Assembly (NCBI RefSeq): GCF_030457605.1
Contig: NZ_JAKDUR010000001.1
Location: 124,001-188,000, forward strand
Reading direction: 5' to 3'
Length of the DNA stretch: 64,000 nt
Origin: Halomonas sp.
Lineage (GTDB): Bacteria > Pseudomonadota > Gammaproteobacteria > Pseudomonadales > Halomonadaceae
The position numbers and the translations under genes are program-made. This document shows, one piece after another, positions 49,791 to 58,752 of the stretch (its first letter is position 1; the number at the start of each line of letters is the position of its first letter). The notes beneath the pieces are model-generated. The model made no database searches and was not told where the DNA came from. It was given only the letters and a program-made list of their open reading frames with translations.

Positions 49791-50768
49791 ATGAGCATAT
49801 TAGAGCAGGACCTCCAGGAAGTGGATCTGAATGCGGTGGAAGAGGCGCTTGGTGAGCTGGATGACAAGCAAACCGCTGCCGAAGAAGCCGCGTTTGAAAA
49901 AGCACTGGGACGTGAAGGCAGGGTGCATAAACAAAGCCTTGACGCGACTCAGATTTATCTCAATGAAATTGGTTTCTCGCCACTTTTAACGCCGGAAGAA
50001 GAGGTCCATTACGGCCGTCTGGCCCGCAAGGGCGACCCGCTCGGGCGCTCGCGGATGATCGAATCCAACCTGCGGCTGGTGGTCAAGATCGCCCGGCGCT
50101 ATCTGAATCGTGGACTGACGCTGCTGGACCTGATCGAAGAGGGCAATCTGGGGCTGATCCGTGCGGTAGAGAAGTTTGATCCCGAGCGGGGGTTTCGCTT
50201 TTCCACGTATGCGACCTGGTGGATTCGTCAGACCATCGAGCGGGCGTTGATGAACCAGACCCGCACGATCCGCCTGCCGATCCATGTGGTCAAGGAGCTC
50301 AACATCTACCTGCGCGCGGCGCGCGAGCTGACCCAGCGGCTTGACCATGAGCCCACGGCGGAAGAAATCGCCGAGCATCTGGACAAGCCGGTGGCCACGG
50401 TAAAGAAGATGCTGGGGCTCAACGAGCGCGTGTCGTCGGTGGATTACCCGGTTGGTGGCGACAGCGACAAGCCCCTGATCGACACCCTGGCCGACGACGA
50501 TGAAATCGGACCCGAAGCGTCGCTGGTGGATGGCGATGTCAAAGAGCACGTGGACCGCTGGCTTGGGTCGCTTGCCGACAAGCAGCGCGAAGTGGTGGTG
50601 CGTCGGTTTGGCCTGCGCGGCCACGAAGCCGCCACCCTTGAGGAAGTCGGCGTCGAAATCGGCCTGACCCGGGAGCGTGTGCGCCAGATTCAGGTAGAAG
50701 CGCTGAAAAAACTGCGACGCCTGCTGGAAAAGCAGGGGCTGTCGCTGGATGCCATTTTTGAAAGCTGA
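49791..50768 (+). CDS. rpoS: Stationary-phase sigma factor RpoS
   Basis: Sigma-38 of RNA polymerase, controlling general stress genes. The 325 residues contain region 1.2 ([28 protein letters not shown]), region 2 ([55 protein letters not shown]), region 3, and region 4 with [27 protein letters not shown]. The start ATG at 49791 has AGGGAT upstream; the track's GTG 8 codons earlier is less likely. The 186-nt gap after nlpD is a plausible structured leader for post-transcriptional control. Confidence 0.96.
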   Translation: MSILEQDLQEVDLNAVEEALGELDDKQTAAEEAAFEKALGREGRVHKQSLDATQIYLNEIGFSPLLTPEEEVHYGRLARKGDPLGRSRMIESNLRLVVKIARRYLNRGLTLLDLIEEGNLGLIRAVEKFDPERGFRFSTYATWWIRQTIERALMNQTRTIRLPIHVVKELNIYLRAARELTQRLDHEPTAEEIAEHLDKPVATVKKMLGLNERVSSVDYPVGGDSDKPLIDTLADDDEIGPEASLVDGDVKEHVDRWLGSLADKQREVVVRRFGLRGHEAATLEEVGVEIGLTRERVRQIQVEALKKLRRLLEKQGLSLDAIFES

Positions 50769-50874
50769 GCGGACTGTAAACGGCCAGCGTCTGCCCCGAG
50801 TGGCGGGCGCTGGCCGGCTGTTATACCTGCCGTTATAATTCCCCTCCTGACGAAAAAGACGAAGCGAGAGAAGC

Positions 50875-51996
50875 ATGCGCCCGCTGGTGGCCCATATTGA
50901 CCTTGACGCGCTGCGTCATAATTATCAGCTGGCGCAGCGCTGTGCGCCACAAAGCCGTTCGGTGGCCGTGATAAAAGCCGATGCCTACGGCCACGGGGCG
51001 CTTGCCTGCGCCCGTGCGCTGGAGTCCTGCGTGCCGGCGTTTGCCGTGGCCAGTCTTGACGAAGCGCTGGTGCTGCGTCGCGGCGGCATTGATGTGCCGA
51101 TTGTGCTGCTGGAAGGCATTTTCAGCGTGGACGAACTGGCGCTGGTAGACACGCACCGGCTATGGATGGCCGTACATAGCCGCTGGCAGCTGGAGGCGCT
51201 ACTGGCCTTTACTCCTGAAGCGCCGATCCCGGTCTGGCTCAAGGTTGACTCCGGCATGCACCGGCTGGGCTTTGCCCCCGCCGAGATTGACGCCGTATGG
51301 CACGCGCTAAGCGCCGCACCCCAGGTGGGCGAACTGCACCTGATGAGCCACTTTGCCACCGCCGATGCGACCGCAAGCGCGCACTACCACCAGCAATGGG
51401 ACTGCGTACACGAGTTGGCGTGCCGGCTTGATGCTCCGCTGTGCCTGGCCAACTCACCGGCCACGCTTGCTCACCCCGAGACTCACGGCGCTTTTAACCG
51501 CCCGGGTGTGATGCTTTACGGCAGCGACCCGCTGGAACAGGCCAACGCGGCGTCACGAGAACTCAAGCCGGTGATGACGCTGCGCTCGGAAGTTATCGCC
51601 CTGCGCGACATAGGCCCCGGCGAGCCGGTGGGCTATGGCGGGCGCTTTTGCGCGTCAGAGCCTGCACGTATCGCCGTAGTGGCGGCGGGCTACGGTGACG
51701 GCTACGATCGCCACGCCGCCGACGGCACGCCGGTGCTGGTCAACGGCCAGCGCGCCGCCCTTGCCGGCAAGGTCTCGATGGATATGCTCACCGTCGACGT
51801 CACCGGTATTGACGACGTACACATCGGCAGTGAGGTTGTGCTCTGGGGGCGGGCGCAGAACGGTGCCGTGCTATCCATTGATGAGGTTGCCCGTCACTGC
51901 GACACCATCAGCTACACCCTGCTCACCGGCGTCTTGCCCCGTGTTCCTCGGCGCTATCATGGCGCGCGGGCGCTTTCTGACGAGACGTTGCGTTAG
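50875..51996 (+). CDS. alr: Alanine racemase
   Basis: PLP enzyme converting L- to D-alanine for peptidoglycan. The 373 residues show the PLP lysine in VAVIKADAYGHGALACA (about residue 35), MHRLGF, NSPATLAHPETHGAFNRPGVMLYG, and the second catalytic base Tyr in VGYGGRFCASEP. The dimer-site block is AALAGKVSMDMLTVDVT. It could be the biosynthetic Alr or the catabolic DadX; there is no dadA beside it, so Alr is favoured. ATG 50875 with GAGAGAAGC before it. Confidence 0.93.
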   Translation: MRPLVAHIDLDALRHNYQLAQRCAPQSRSVAVIKADAYGHGALACARALESCVPAFAVASLDEALVLRRGGIDVPIVLLEGIFSVDELALVDTHRLWMAVHSRWQLEALLAFTPEAPIPVWLKVDSGMHRLGFAPAEIDAVWHALSAAPQVGELHLMSHFATADATASAHYHQQWDCVHELACRLDAPLCLANSPATLAHPETHGAFNRPGVMLYGSDPLEQANAASRELKPVMTLRSEVIALRDIGPGEPVGYGGRFCASEPARIAVVAAGYGDGYDRHAADGTPVLVNGQRAALAGKVSMDMLTVDVTGIDDVHIGSEVVLWGRAQNGAVLSIDEVARHCDTISYTLLTGVLPRVPRRYHGARALSDETLR

Positions 51997-52020
51997 ACTT
52001 TTTCACAGGTTCTTTTCTGT

Positions 52021-52935
52021 ATGGCAAAATCGCGTTATCCCCGCTCGTTTGCTCATCCGCGTTATTGGCCGACATGGCTTGCCATTGGCGCGATGTACGT
52101 GGCGGCCTGGCTGCCGTGGCGGCTGAAAGTGGCCGCAGGCAGCGCTATCGGCCGGCTGGCCTGGCGCTTTGCCAAACGCCGCCGACATATCACCGCGACC
52201 AACATCGCGCTGTGCTTTCCGGAAAAAAGCGTCGAGGCCAGGCGCCGGCTGGTGAGGGACACTTTCATCGCCAATGGCATTGGGTTGGTGGAAACTGCCA
52301 CCGGCTGGTGTCGCGATCCCGAGTCCCTGCGCCACCGTGCGATGTATGTGGGGCAGGAAAACATGGCCCGAGCGCAGGCGCAGGGCAAAGGCGTGCTGAT
52401 TATCGGCGTGCATTTCTCCACGCTGGACATGGGCGGTGCGCTGCATTCGCTGTTTTTCTCCGCGGATGCGGTATATCGTCCCCACGACAACCCGTTGTTC
52501 GAGCGTTTCATGACCCGGGCACGGCATCGGGTGTTTGACCAGACTATCGACCGCCACGACCTGCGCGGCGTGGTGCGCCGGTTAAAGGCCGGTCATGCGG
52601 TCTGGTACTCGCCGGATCAGGATTTTGGCCGTGCAGCGAGCGTGTTTGCGCCGTTTTTTGGCCAGCAGGCGGCGACCGTCAAGCTGACCGCCAAGATCGC
52701 CCGAATGACCGGCGCGCCGGTCGTGCCGCTGGTGTTTCACCGCAATCCGGATAACGCCACCTACACCCTTGAGGCGCTGCCGGCGCTGGAAGATTTCCCC
52801 AGCGGCGACGACGTGGCCGATGCCACGCGCGTCAACGCCTTTATCGAGCAGGCGATCCGCCGGCATCCCGAGCAGTACCTGTGGCTGCACCGGCGCTTCA
52901 AGACCCGCCCCGACGGTGAGGCGGGCGTTTACTGA
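52021..52935 (+). CDS. LpxL/LpxP-type late lipid A acyltransferase
   Basis: Inner-membrane lysophospholipid-acyltransferase-family protein of 304 residues. An N-terminal hydrophobic helix (WPTWLAIGAMYVAAWLPW) precedes the catalytic HxxxxD/E motif as VHFSTLDMGGAL (about 133-144). Further family blocks are VYRPHDNPLFERFM, AVWYSPDQDFGRAASVFAPFFG and TGAPVVPLVFHR. It should add a secondary acyl chain (LpxL-like laurate or similar) to Kdo2-lipid IVA. LpxL, LpxM and LpxP cannot be told apart with certainty. Follows alr by 24 nt; the AGG for ribosome binding is weak. Confidence 0.85.
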   Translation: MAKSRYPRSFAHPRYWPTWLAIGAMYVAAWLPWRLKVAAGSAIGRLAWRFAKRRRHITATNIALCFPEKSVEARRRLVRDTFIANGIGLVETATGWCRDPESLRHRAMYVGQENMARAQAQGKGVLIIGVHFSTLDMGGALHSLFFSADAVYRPHDNPLFERFMTRARHRVFDQTIDRHDLRGVVRRLKAGHAVWYSPDQDFGRAASVFAPFFGQQAATVKLTAKIARMTGAPVVPLVFHRNPDNATYTLEALPALEDFPSGDDVADATRVNAFIEQAIRRHPEQYLWLHRRFKTRPDGEAGVY

Positions 52936-52953
52936 GCGTGTGCCGCCCGGCTG

Positions 52954-53373
52954 TCAGACCTCGACGATCTCGCACGAATGGCTGATGTCGACGCCGCCGT
53001 TGCCCAGCATGATCGAGGCACTGCAGTATTTGTCGGCGGAAAGCTCGACAGCGCGCTGCACCTGTTTTTCCTTGAGCGCGCGGCCGGTCACCACGAAATG
53101 CACGTGGATTTTGGTGAAGACGGACGGCACGCTGTCGGCGCGTTCGGCCTCGATCTCGGCCACGCAGTCGGTGACGTCAGCGCGGGCCTTGTCGAGAATG
53201 TTCAAAATATCAAAAGCGGTGCAGCCGCCCATACCCATCAACAGCATTTCCATGGGCCGCGGGCCGGTGTTGCGCCCGCCGTGGTCGGGTGGGCCGTCAA
53301 TCACGACGCTGTGTCCGCTGCCGGATTCGGCGACAAACTGGCGTCCGTCGGTCCATTTTACTCGTGCTTTCAT
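52954..53373 (-). CDS. OsmC/YhfA-family protein
   Basis: OsmC-fold protein of 139 residues, closest in pattern to E. coli YhfA. Both redox-active cysteine positions are present: LLMGMGGCTAFDILNIL (about residue 51) and DKYCSASIMLG (about 115). An Ohr/OsmC-type peroxidase with thiol catalysis is possible, but YhfA-like members have no settled substrate. Lies 49 nt downstream of the murU stop on the same strand and converges on the acyltransferase gene. Confidence 0.85.
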   Translation of the reverse strand: MKARVKWTDGRQFVAESGSGHSVVIDGPPDHGGRNTGPRPMEMLLMGMGGCTAFDILNILDKARADVTDCVAEIEAERADSVPSVFTKIHVHFVVTGRALKEKQVQRAVELSADKYCSASIMLGNGGVDISHSCEIVEV

Positions 53374-53422
53374 GCGGTGCTCCGTAGTCAGTCGTCAGAT
53401 TCGTGGGTGAGCGTATCACTTC

Positions 53423-54118
53423 TTAAGGGGTGGATGCCGTGGAGGCATCTGTCAGGCTTTTATCCAGCGCGGCAAGCCGCTCGGGCGTACCTACGTCCAC
53501 CCAGCGGCCGGTAAAGTGTTCGCCGCTGACGCGGCCCTGGCGCATTGCCGCCTTTAACAGCGGAGCCAGGGCAAAGGCGCCGGGCGGCTCGCCGGCTACC
53601 AACGCGGGGTTAATCAGGCTGAGACCGGAAAACGTCAGCCGCGGCTCGTCCTTTGTCGCTGTACTGTCAGCGACAATGCGACCTCCTTGCAGGGCAAAAT
53701 CCCCTGCGGGGTGATGGTCGGGGTTATCCACCAGCAGAAGATGGGCCAGATCGTCCTTGCCAAGGGCGGTGATCTGGGGCAGCGTTTCACACCACACATC
53801 ACCGTTGACCAGCACAAAGGGCGCCTCGCCCAGCAGCGGCAGGGCGGCCTGAATGCCGCCGCCGGTTTCCAGCGGCGTGGTTTCGCGGCTGTAATGCAGG
53901 GTTAGGCCGAAGCGCTGGCCGTCGCCCAGCGCGGTGATAATCTGCTCGGCGCGGTAGCTGACGTTGATCACGACTTCCTTGATGCCGGCTTGTGCCAGGC
54001 GCTCCAGATGGTGCTCGATCAAGGGCCTGCCGCCCACCCGCAGCAGCGGCTTGGGGCAGGTGTCGGTGAGCGGGCGCATGCGCGTGCCAAAGCCTGCGGC
54101 CAGAATCATCGCTTTCAT
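53423..54118 (-). CDS. murU: N-acetylmuramate alpha-1-phosphate uridylyltransferase MurU
   Basis: Makes UDP-MurNAc from MurNAc-alpha-1-P in the cell-wall recycling route known from Pseudomonas putida. The 231 residues have the nucleotidyltransferase loop LAAGFGTRMRPLTDTCPKPLLRVGGRPLIEH, the metal Asp in VLVNGDVWCE, and ETGGGIQAALPLLG. Its ATG overlaps the amgK stop, so kinase and uridylyltransferase are made together. The route bypasses de novo MurA and gives intrinsic fosfomycin tolerance in Pseudomonas; the same effect here is inference. Confidence 0.93.
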   Translation of the reverse strand: MKAMILAAGFGTRMRPLTDTCPKPLLRVGGRPLIEHHLERLAQAGIKEVVINVSYRAEQIITALGDGQRFGLTLHYSRETTPLETGGGIQAALPLLGEAPFVLVNGDVWCETLPQITALGKDDLAHLLLVDNPDHHPAGDFALQGGRIVADSTATKDEPRLTFSGLSLINPALVAGEPPGAFALAPLLKAAMRQGRVSGEHFTGRWVDVGTPERLAALDKSLTDASTASTP

Positions 54119-55131
54119 GCGCAGGGCTCCGTGGCGGCCAGACGTTGCATGATTGCCGGGCGCAGGGTGTCGCTTAACCAGCGGGAGAAGTCGGCGTGTT
54201 CGGGCAGCGCAGCCAGGCTGTCTTCCAGGTGATTGAGGAAATGCGGCAAACGCTCAAGATAGCCCGTTTTGCCGTCGCGCAGCGTCAGCCGGCAGAAGAT
54301 GCCGAGCACCTTGAGCGAGCGCTGGGCGGCCATGGCGTTGGCCTGACGCCGGAACGCCTCGGCGCTGACGTGGCTTGTCAGCCGCCCGTCAGCGCGTGCC
54401 TGGTGGTAAAAGCGCTCAACCAGCGCATTGAAAGTATCCGGCGCGAAGCGCCAGTAGCGCCCGCGTAGCATCGACACCAGGTCGTAGCTGAGCGGGCCGG
54501 CCACGGCGTCCTGAAAGTCGATCATGTATAGCACACCGCGATGGGGCATCAGGTTCATGGCATCAAAGTCGCGGTGCACGGTGACCGTCGGTTGGGCCAG
54601 TGCCTGCTCAATCAGCGTTTTGCACAGCGGGTCAAGGCTGGCGGGCGCCTCGATGCCTAGCCAGGCGTTCAGGCACCACTCGGGAAACAGGTTCAGCTCG
54701 CGGCGCAGCAGCGCGGCGTTATAGGCGGGGAGTGCCTCCGGCGTAGTGCGGTTTTGCAGCGCGGCAATCAGCTCAAGCGCGGCGTGATGTTGGGTGAGTA
54801 CGGCATCGTCGCTGTCAAACAGCGCCTGCAGCGGGGTATCACCCAGGTCGTCAAGCAGCAGAAAGCCGTCTTCCAGGTTGGCGGCGTGAACTACGGGCAC
54901 CGGCAGACCGGCGGCGTTAAAGCGCCGGGCGATATCGACAAACGGGGTACTGTCTTCCTGCTCGGGTGGGGCGTCCATGATAATTCGGCTGGCGCCATCC
55001 GGCAGTAAAAGGCGAAAATAGCGGCGAAAACTGGCATCGCCGCCGGCAGGTGATACATCAATTTGTTCAGGCGACAGGCCGTTCTGGCGCGCCGCCCAGC
55101 CCAATAGGGTGTTAAACCGGTAAGAGGACAT
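54115..55131 (-). CDS. amgK: N-acetylmuramate/N-acetylglucosamine anomeric kinase AmgK
   Basis: Aminoglycoside-phosphotransferase-fold sugar kinase phosphorylating the anomeric position of MurNAc and GlcNAc. The 338 residues show GGDASFRRYFRLLLPDG near the N-terminus, the catalytic HRDFDAMNLM (HxDxxxxN) and the Mg-binding MIDFQDAVAGPLSYDLVSMLRGRYW. The track ORF starts far upstream; ATG 55131 (MSSYRFNTLLGW) has GGAG 6 nt before it. Divergent from lptD with 70 nt between, the same arrangement as in Pseudomonas (PA0595-PA0597). Confidence 0.93.
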   Translation of the reverse strand: MSSYRFNTLLGWAARQNGLSPEQIDVSPAGGDASFRRYFRLLLPDGASRIIMDAPPEQEDSTPFVDIARRFNAAGLPVPVVHAANLEDGFLLLDDLGDTPLQALFDSDDAVLTQHHAALELIAALQNRTTPEALPAYNAALLRRELNLFPEWCLNAWLGIEAPASLDPLCKTLIEQALAQPTVTVHRDFDAMNLMPHRGVLYMIDFQDAVAGPLSYDLVSMLRGRYWRFAPDTFNALVERFYHQARADGRLTSHVSAEAFRRQANAMAAQRSLKVLGIFCRLTLRDGKTGYLERLPHFLNHLEDSLAALPEHADFSRWLSDTLRPAIMQRLAATEPCA

Positions 55132-55166
55132 GCAAGCTCCTTGCTGGTCGGGCATCATGCGGACTG

Positions 55167-55172
55167 TATAAT
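55167..55172 (+). promoter_or_regulatory. lptD promoter -10 element
   Basis: A perfect TATAAT 29 nt before the lptD ATG. No good -35 lies at 16-18 nt; TTGCTG at 55141 would need a 20-nt spacer. An alternative sigma factor or an activator may help. Confidence 0.45.
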
Positions 55173-55201
55173 ACGCCTTCTCGACGCCAAGGATAACGAA
55201 C

Positions 55202-57652
55202 ATGGGCAAGCGATTTTTGCGCACAGCGCCCTTTACCCAAACGCTCGCCGGTACCGTACTCGCTAGTGCCACGCTGACAGCACAGGCCAACGCCGAGTCA
55301 CTGCCGGCCCAGGCGCTTGACTGGCAGCCCTGGAATGACGAGCAGGCGGCCAACCGCGTTTGCAGCGGGCGCTACGTGATGCCGGCTTACCGGCTGCCGG
55401 AAAACGACAACCCCCGCGAGCTGTCGGTGGAAACTCGCGAGTCGGACTATTCGTCGGAAGGCAGTGCGCTTTTGCGTGGCGATGTGGTGCTGCGGCGCGG
55501 CAACACCCAGCTGGAAGCCGAGCGCATCTTTGTGCCCGCCAACCGCGAGCGGGTGGATGCCGAAGGCAATCTTGCCCTGCGCGACGGGCGTGCGCTGGTG
55601 CGCGGCACCGAGGCGTCGCTGTCGCTGGTGAGCGATCGCGGCAACGTGAAAAACAGCCACTATGTGCTTTACGAAGAACGCTTGCGTGGCCAGGCCACCC
55701 AGCTTGAACAAACCGGCGACCAGCAGTATCGCCTGCGCAACGCAAGCTTCACCACCTGTGCGCCCGGCGCCAACACCTGGCAGCTGGTGGGCAGTGATAT
55801 TCGCCTTAACCAGAAGGAAGGCTTTGGTACGGCAAAGCATGCCCGCTTGAAAATCAAGGACGTGCCGGTTTTTTACTGGCCGTGGCTGCGCTTCCCGATT
55901 GACGAGCGTCGCCATACCGGGTTTTTGACGCCCACCATCGGCTTTTCCAGCGACCAGTTGGATTACGCGCAGCCGTTTTACTGGAATATTGCGCCCAACC
56001 AGGATGCTACCATTACGCCGCGCTGGATCAGTGATCGTGGGTTGTTGCTGGGTGGCGAATACCGCTATCTGCTGGACCAGAGCGCGGGCAGTATTGAAGG
56101 CGCCTGGCTCAACGATGATCGCGGCGGTTCCGGCGGTGACGCCAACCGCTATGAAGGGCTGGACCGCTGGTACATTGATGCCCGCCATGCCGGTCGCGCA
56201 GGGCCGCGTAGCGGCTATCAGCTGCGCTACGGGGCGGCGAGCGACGGGCGCTACTTTGATGACTTCGGCGGCAGCTTCGGCGACAGTGACCGCGCCGGCA
56301 TGGAGCGTCTGGCGCAGATCGACTATCGCGGCGACACCTGGCAGCTTGACGCCCGCGCCCAGGGCTACCAGCGACTGGACGACCCTCTGAGTGACAGCGA
56401 CAAGCCGTTTTATCGCCTGCCAAGCGTAACCGCCAATGCCCGCTGGCAGCTGGGGCACGGTTTTTACAGCGAATGGCGCTCCAACGCGACCTACTTCTGG
56501 CGCGATGTGGATGAAACCAAAGTGCCCGAACGTGAAGCCGCTACCGGTAGCCGCGTACATGTGGCGCCCACGGTGGGCGCACGCTTCGAGCGCTCCTGGG
56601 GCTACATCGAACCGCGCACCGAACTGTGGAATACCGCCTACTCGCTGGATTACGGCCGCCGCGAAACCTCGCGCGATACCACGCCGACCCGCAACGTCGC
56701 GATCAGCTCGGTGGATGCCGGCCTGACTTTCGAGCGCGAGCTTTCCCTGGGCGGCGAAGGTTACCATCAGACGCTGGAGCCGCGCCTGAACTATGCTTTT
56801 GTGCCGCGCACCGACCAGCGCGACCTGCCCGAATTCGACAGCCGCGAACGAGCGTTTTCGTGGGAGCAGCTGTGGTCGCCGCACCGCTTTTCCGGGGTAG
56901 ATCGCGTGGGTGACCTGAACCGCCTGTCCTTCGGCCTGCAAACGCGCTTTCTGCAGGACGACAGCGGGCGTGAAAAGCTCTCTGCAGGCATCGGCCAGAG
57001 CGTGTACTTTGACGACCGCCGCGTGGGGCTGGACGGCAATGACGAAACCCTGCCGCCGCGCCCGGAGCTCAATCCTGACGTCAATCCGGAAAGCTACTAT
57101 CAGGCGACCCGGGACCGCTCGCCGATCGTTACGCACCTTGACTGGCAGATCAATCCGCGCTGGAGCACCGGCGCCGAGTGGCTTTACGATGACCATCGTG
57201 ACCTGACCGAACGTACCAGCCTGGATTTGCGTTATCGTCATCCGGACGGCCACGTGGTCAACCTTGGCTATCGCTGGGAAATCGAAGGCTTTTCCCCCAG
57301 CCTGGTGCCCGGTGACGACGCCTATCGCAACTACGACCGCGAAGAATGGGACCTTTCCTTTGCCTGGAATGCCAGTCCGGAGATTGATTTGATCGGCCGC
57401 TACCTGCACGATCAGACCAACAATCGCCCCCTTGAACAGCTGGCCGGCGTGCAGTGGAACAGCTGCTGTTACGGTGTGCAGGTCGTGTGGCGCCAGTGGG
57501 TGGATGACAACGACACGGCGAGGATACAAGACGACTTCAACGACCGCGGACTGTTTTTGCGCTTTGTCCTTCACGGGCTTGGCGGCGCAGGACAGGACGC
57601 CGACAGCTATTTTGAACGCACCATTCCGGGCTATCGCCCGCCGGCACTCTAA
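55202..57652 (+). CDS. lptD: LPS assembly outer-membrane protein LptD
   Basis: Beta-barrel that inserts LPS into the outer leaflet together with LptE. The 816 residues have a signal peptide (about 1-31, TLTAQANA), an N-terminal OstA/LptA-like beta-jellyroll (about 75-200; LLRGDVVLRRGNTQLEAERIF) and a large C-terminal barrel. The four cysteines needed for the LptD disulfides are in place: one at NRVCSGR, one at FTTCAPG and the adjacent pair in WNSCCYGVQ. Ends in TAATG with a possible surA start. First gene of the rightward lptD-surA-pdxA-rsmA-apaG-apaH run. Confidence 0.95.
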   Translation: MGKRFLRTAPFTQTLAGTVLASATLTAQANAESLPAQALDWQPWNDEQAANRVCSGRYVMPAYRLPENDNPRELSVETRESDYSSEGSALLRGDVVLRRGNTQLEAERIFVPANRERVDAEGNLALRDGRALVRGTEASLSLVSDRGNVKNSHYVLYEERLRGQATQLEQTGDQQYRLRNASFTTCAPGANTWQLVGSDIRLNQKEGFGTAKHARLKIKDVPVFYWPWLRFPIDERRHTGFLTPTIGFSSDQLDYAQPFYWNIAPNQDATITPRWISDRGLLLGGEYRYLLDQSAGSIEGAWLNDDRGGSGGDANRYEGLDRWYIDARHAGRAGPRSGYQLRYGAASDGRYFDDFGGSFGDSDRAGMERLAQIDYRGDTWQLDARAQGYQRLDDPLSDSDKPFYRLPSVTANARWQLGHGFYSEWRSNATYFWRDVDETKVPEREAATGSRVHVAPTVGARFERSWGYIEPRTELWNTAYSLDYGRRETSRDTTPTRNVAISSVDAGLTFERELSLGGEGYHQTLEPRLNYAFVPRTDQRDLPEFDSRERAFSWEQLWSPHRFSGVDRVGDLNRLSFGLQTRFLQDDSGREKLSAGIGQSVYFDDRRVGLDGNDETLPPRPELNPDVNPESYYQATRDRSPIVTHLDWQINPRWSTGAEWLYDDHRDLTERTSLDLRYRHPDGHVVNLGYRWEIEGFSPSLVPGDDAYRNYDREEWDLSFAWNASPEIDLIGRYLHDQTNNRPLEQLAGVQWNSCCYGVQVVWRQWVDDNDTARIQDDFNDRGLFLRFVLHGLGGAGQDADSYFERTIPGYRPPAL

Positions 57653-57687
57653 TGCCGGTGCGGAACTACTCAAGAGATCAACGTGTT

Positions 57688-58752
57688 ATGACGAAGAAAA
57701 CGCCCTGGCTTTTGCGCGCCAAAATGCGCACTCCGTCTTTTTTGCCTGAAACGCTGGTGTTTTCCAGCGCGTTGGCACTGTGCCTGGGTGCCGGTACGGC
57801 GCTGGTGCCGCTGACGGCCAGCGCCCAGCAGGATTCCGCCAGCCAGCAGGCATACAGCAGTGAGCGACAGCAGCTTGATCGCGTGGTGGCGGTGGTCAAC
57901 GACGGCGCCATCATGCAAAGCGAGCTTGATGACCGGCTGGCGCGCATTACGCATCAGGCACAGGCGAAAGGCAGTGCGCTACCCCCGCGTGCGGAGCTTG
58001 AACAGCAGGTGCTGGAACGCATGGTACTGGAGGAAATCCAGCTGCAGATGGCAAGTGATGCCAAACTGAGCGTGGATGACACCCGGCTGAATCGTCAGCT
58101 GCGCGGCATTGCCGAGTCCAACGGTCTGTCGCTTGAAACCTTTGCCGACCAGCTTGAAGCGGAGGGCACCAGCCTGGCGCAGGTGCGCTCACAGGTGCGT
58201 CGCGAGATGCTGATCCGTCAGGTACAGCAGCGCCAGATTGGTCAACGCGTCTCGATCAGCAATCGCGATGTCGAGCGCACGCTTGAGCAGCAGGGTGGTG
58301 CTGACAATGGCGTGATCGAAGAAATTCGTGCTCGCCATATTCTGATTGCCGTCACGCCCGAGCGCAGCGAAGACGATGCCCGCATGCTGGCTGAAAAAGT
58401 GCGCCAGCGCATTGTTCAGGGCGCAGACTTTGCCGCCGTGGCCCGGGAAGTGAGCGATGACGATGGCAGTGCGCTCAACGGCGGCGAGCTTGGCTGGCTG
58501 CGCCCCGGCCAGACGGTGCCGGCGTTTGAAGATGCCATGAAAACCCTCGCCGTTGATGAGCTGTCCGAGCCCGTGCGCTCGCAGTTCGGTTTTCACCTCA
58601 TCGACGTGGAAGAGCGCCGTCGTCAGCAGGTTGACCAGAAAGAGCAGCGCGAACAGGCGCGTCAGGCCATCTTCCAGCGCCGTGCCAATGAAGAGCTGAC
58701 CACCTGGCAGCGTGAGCTACGCTCTCAGGCGTTTGTGGATATCAGGCTTTAA
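57688..58752 (+). CDS. surA: Periplasmic chaperone SurA, single-parvulin form
   Basis: Chaperone for outer-membrane proteins. A signal peptide is followed by the N-terminal chaperone domain (RVVAVVNDGAIMQSELDDRLARI ...), then one parvulin domain (ARHILIAVTPERSEDDARMLAEKV ... LNGGELGWLRPGQTVPAFEDAM) and the C-terminal helix. E. coli SurA (428 aa) has two parvulin domains; this protein, about 354 residues, has room for only one. I use ATG 57688 (MTKKTPWLLRAK); a TAATG-coupled ATG at 57652 is an alternative and would lengthen an already long signal n-region. pdxA follows with no gap. Confidence 0.9.
   Translation: MTKKTPWLLRAKMRTPSFLPETLVFSSALALCLGAGTALVPLTASAQQDSASQQAYSSERQQLDRVVAVVNDGAIMQSELDDRLARITHQAQAKGSALPPRAELEQQVLERMVLEEIQLQMASDAKLSVDDTRLNRQLRGIAESNGLSLETFADQLEAEGTSLAQVRSQVRREMLIRQVQQRQIGQRVSISNRDVERTLEQQGGADNGVIEEIRARHILIAVTPERSEDDARMLAEKVRQRIVQGADFAAVAREVSDDDGSALNGGELGWLRPGQTVPAFEDAMKTLAVDELSEPVRSQFGFHLIDVEERRRQQVDQKEQREQARQAIFQRRANEELTTWQRELRSQAFVDIRL

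Noticed and set aside
55298-57673. 791-aa ORF antisense to lptD
   Set aside because: It mirrors lptD codon by codon in GC-rich DNA; lptD has a signal peptide, known domains and four conserved cysteines, and the antisense product has no recognisable motif.
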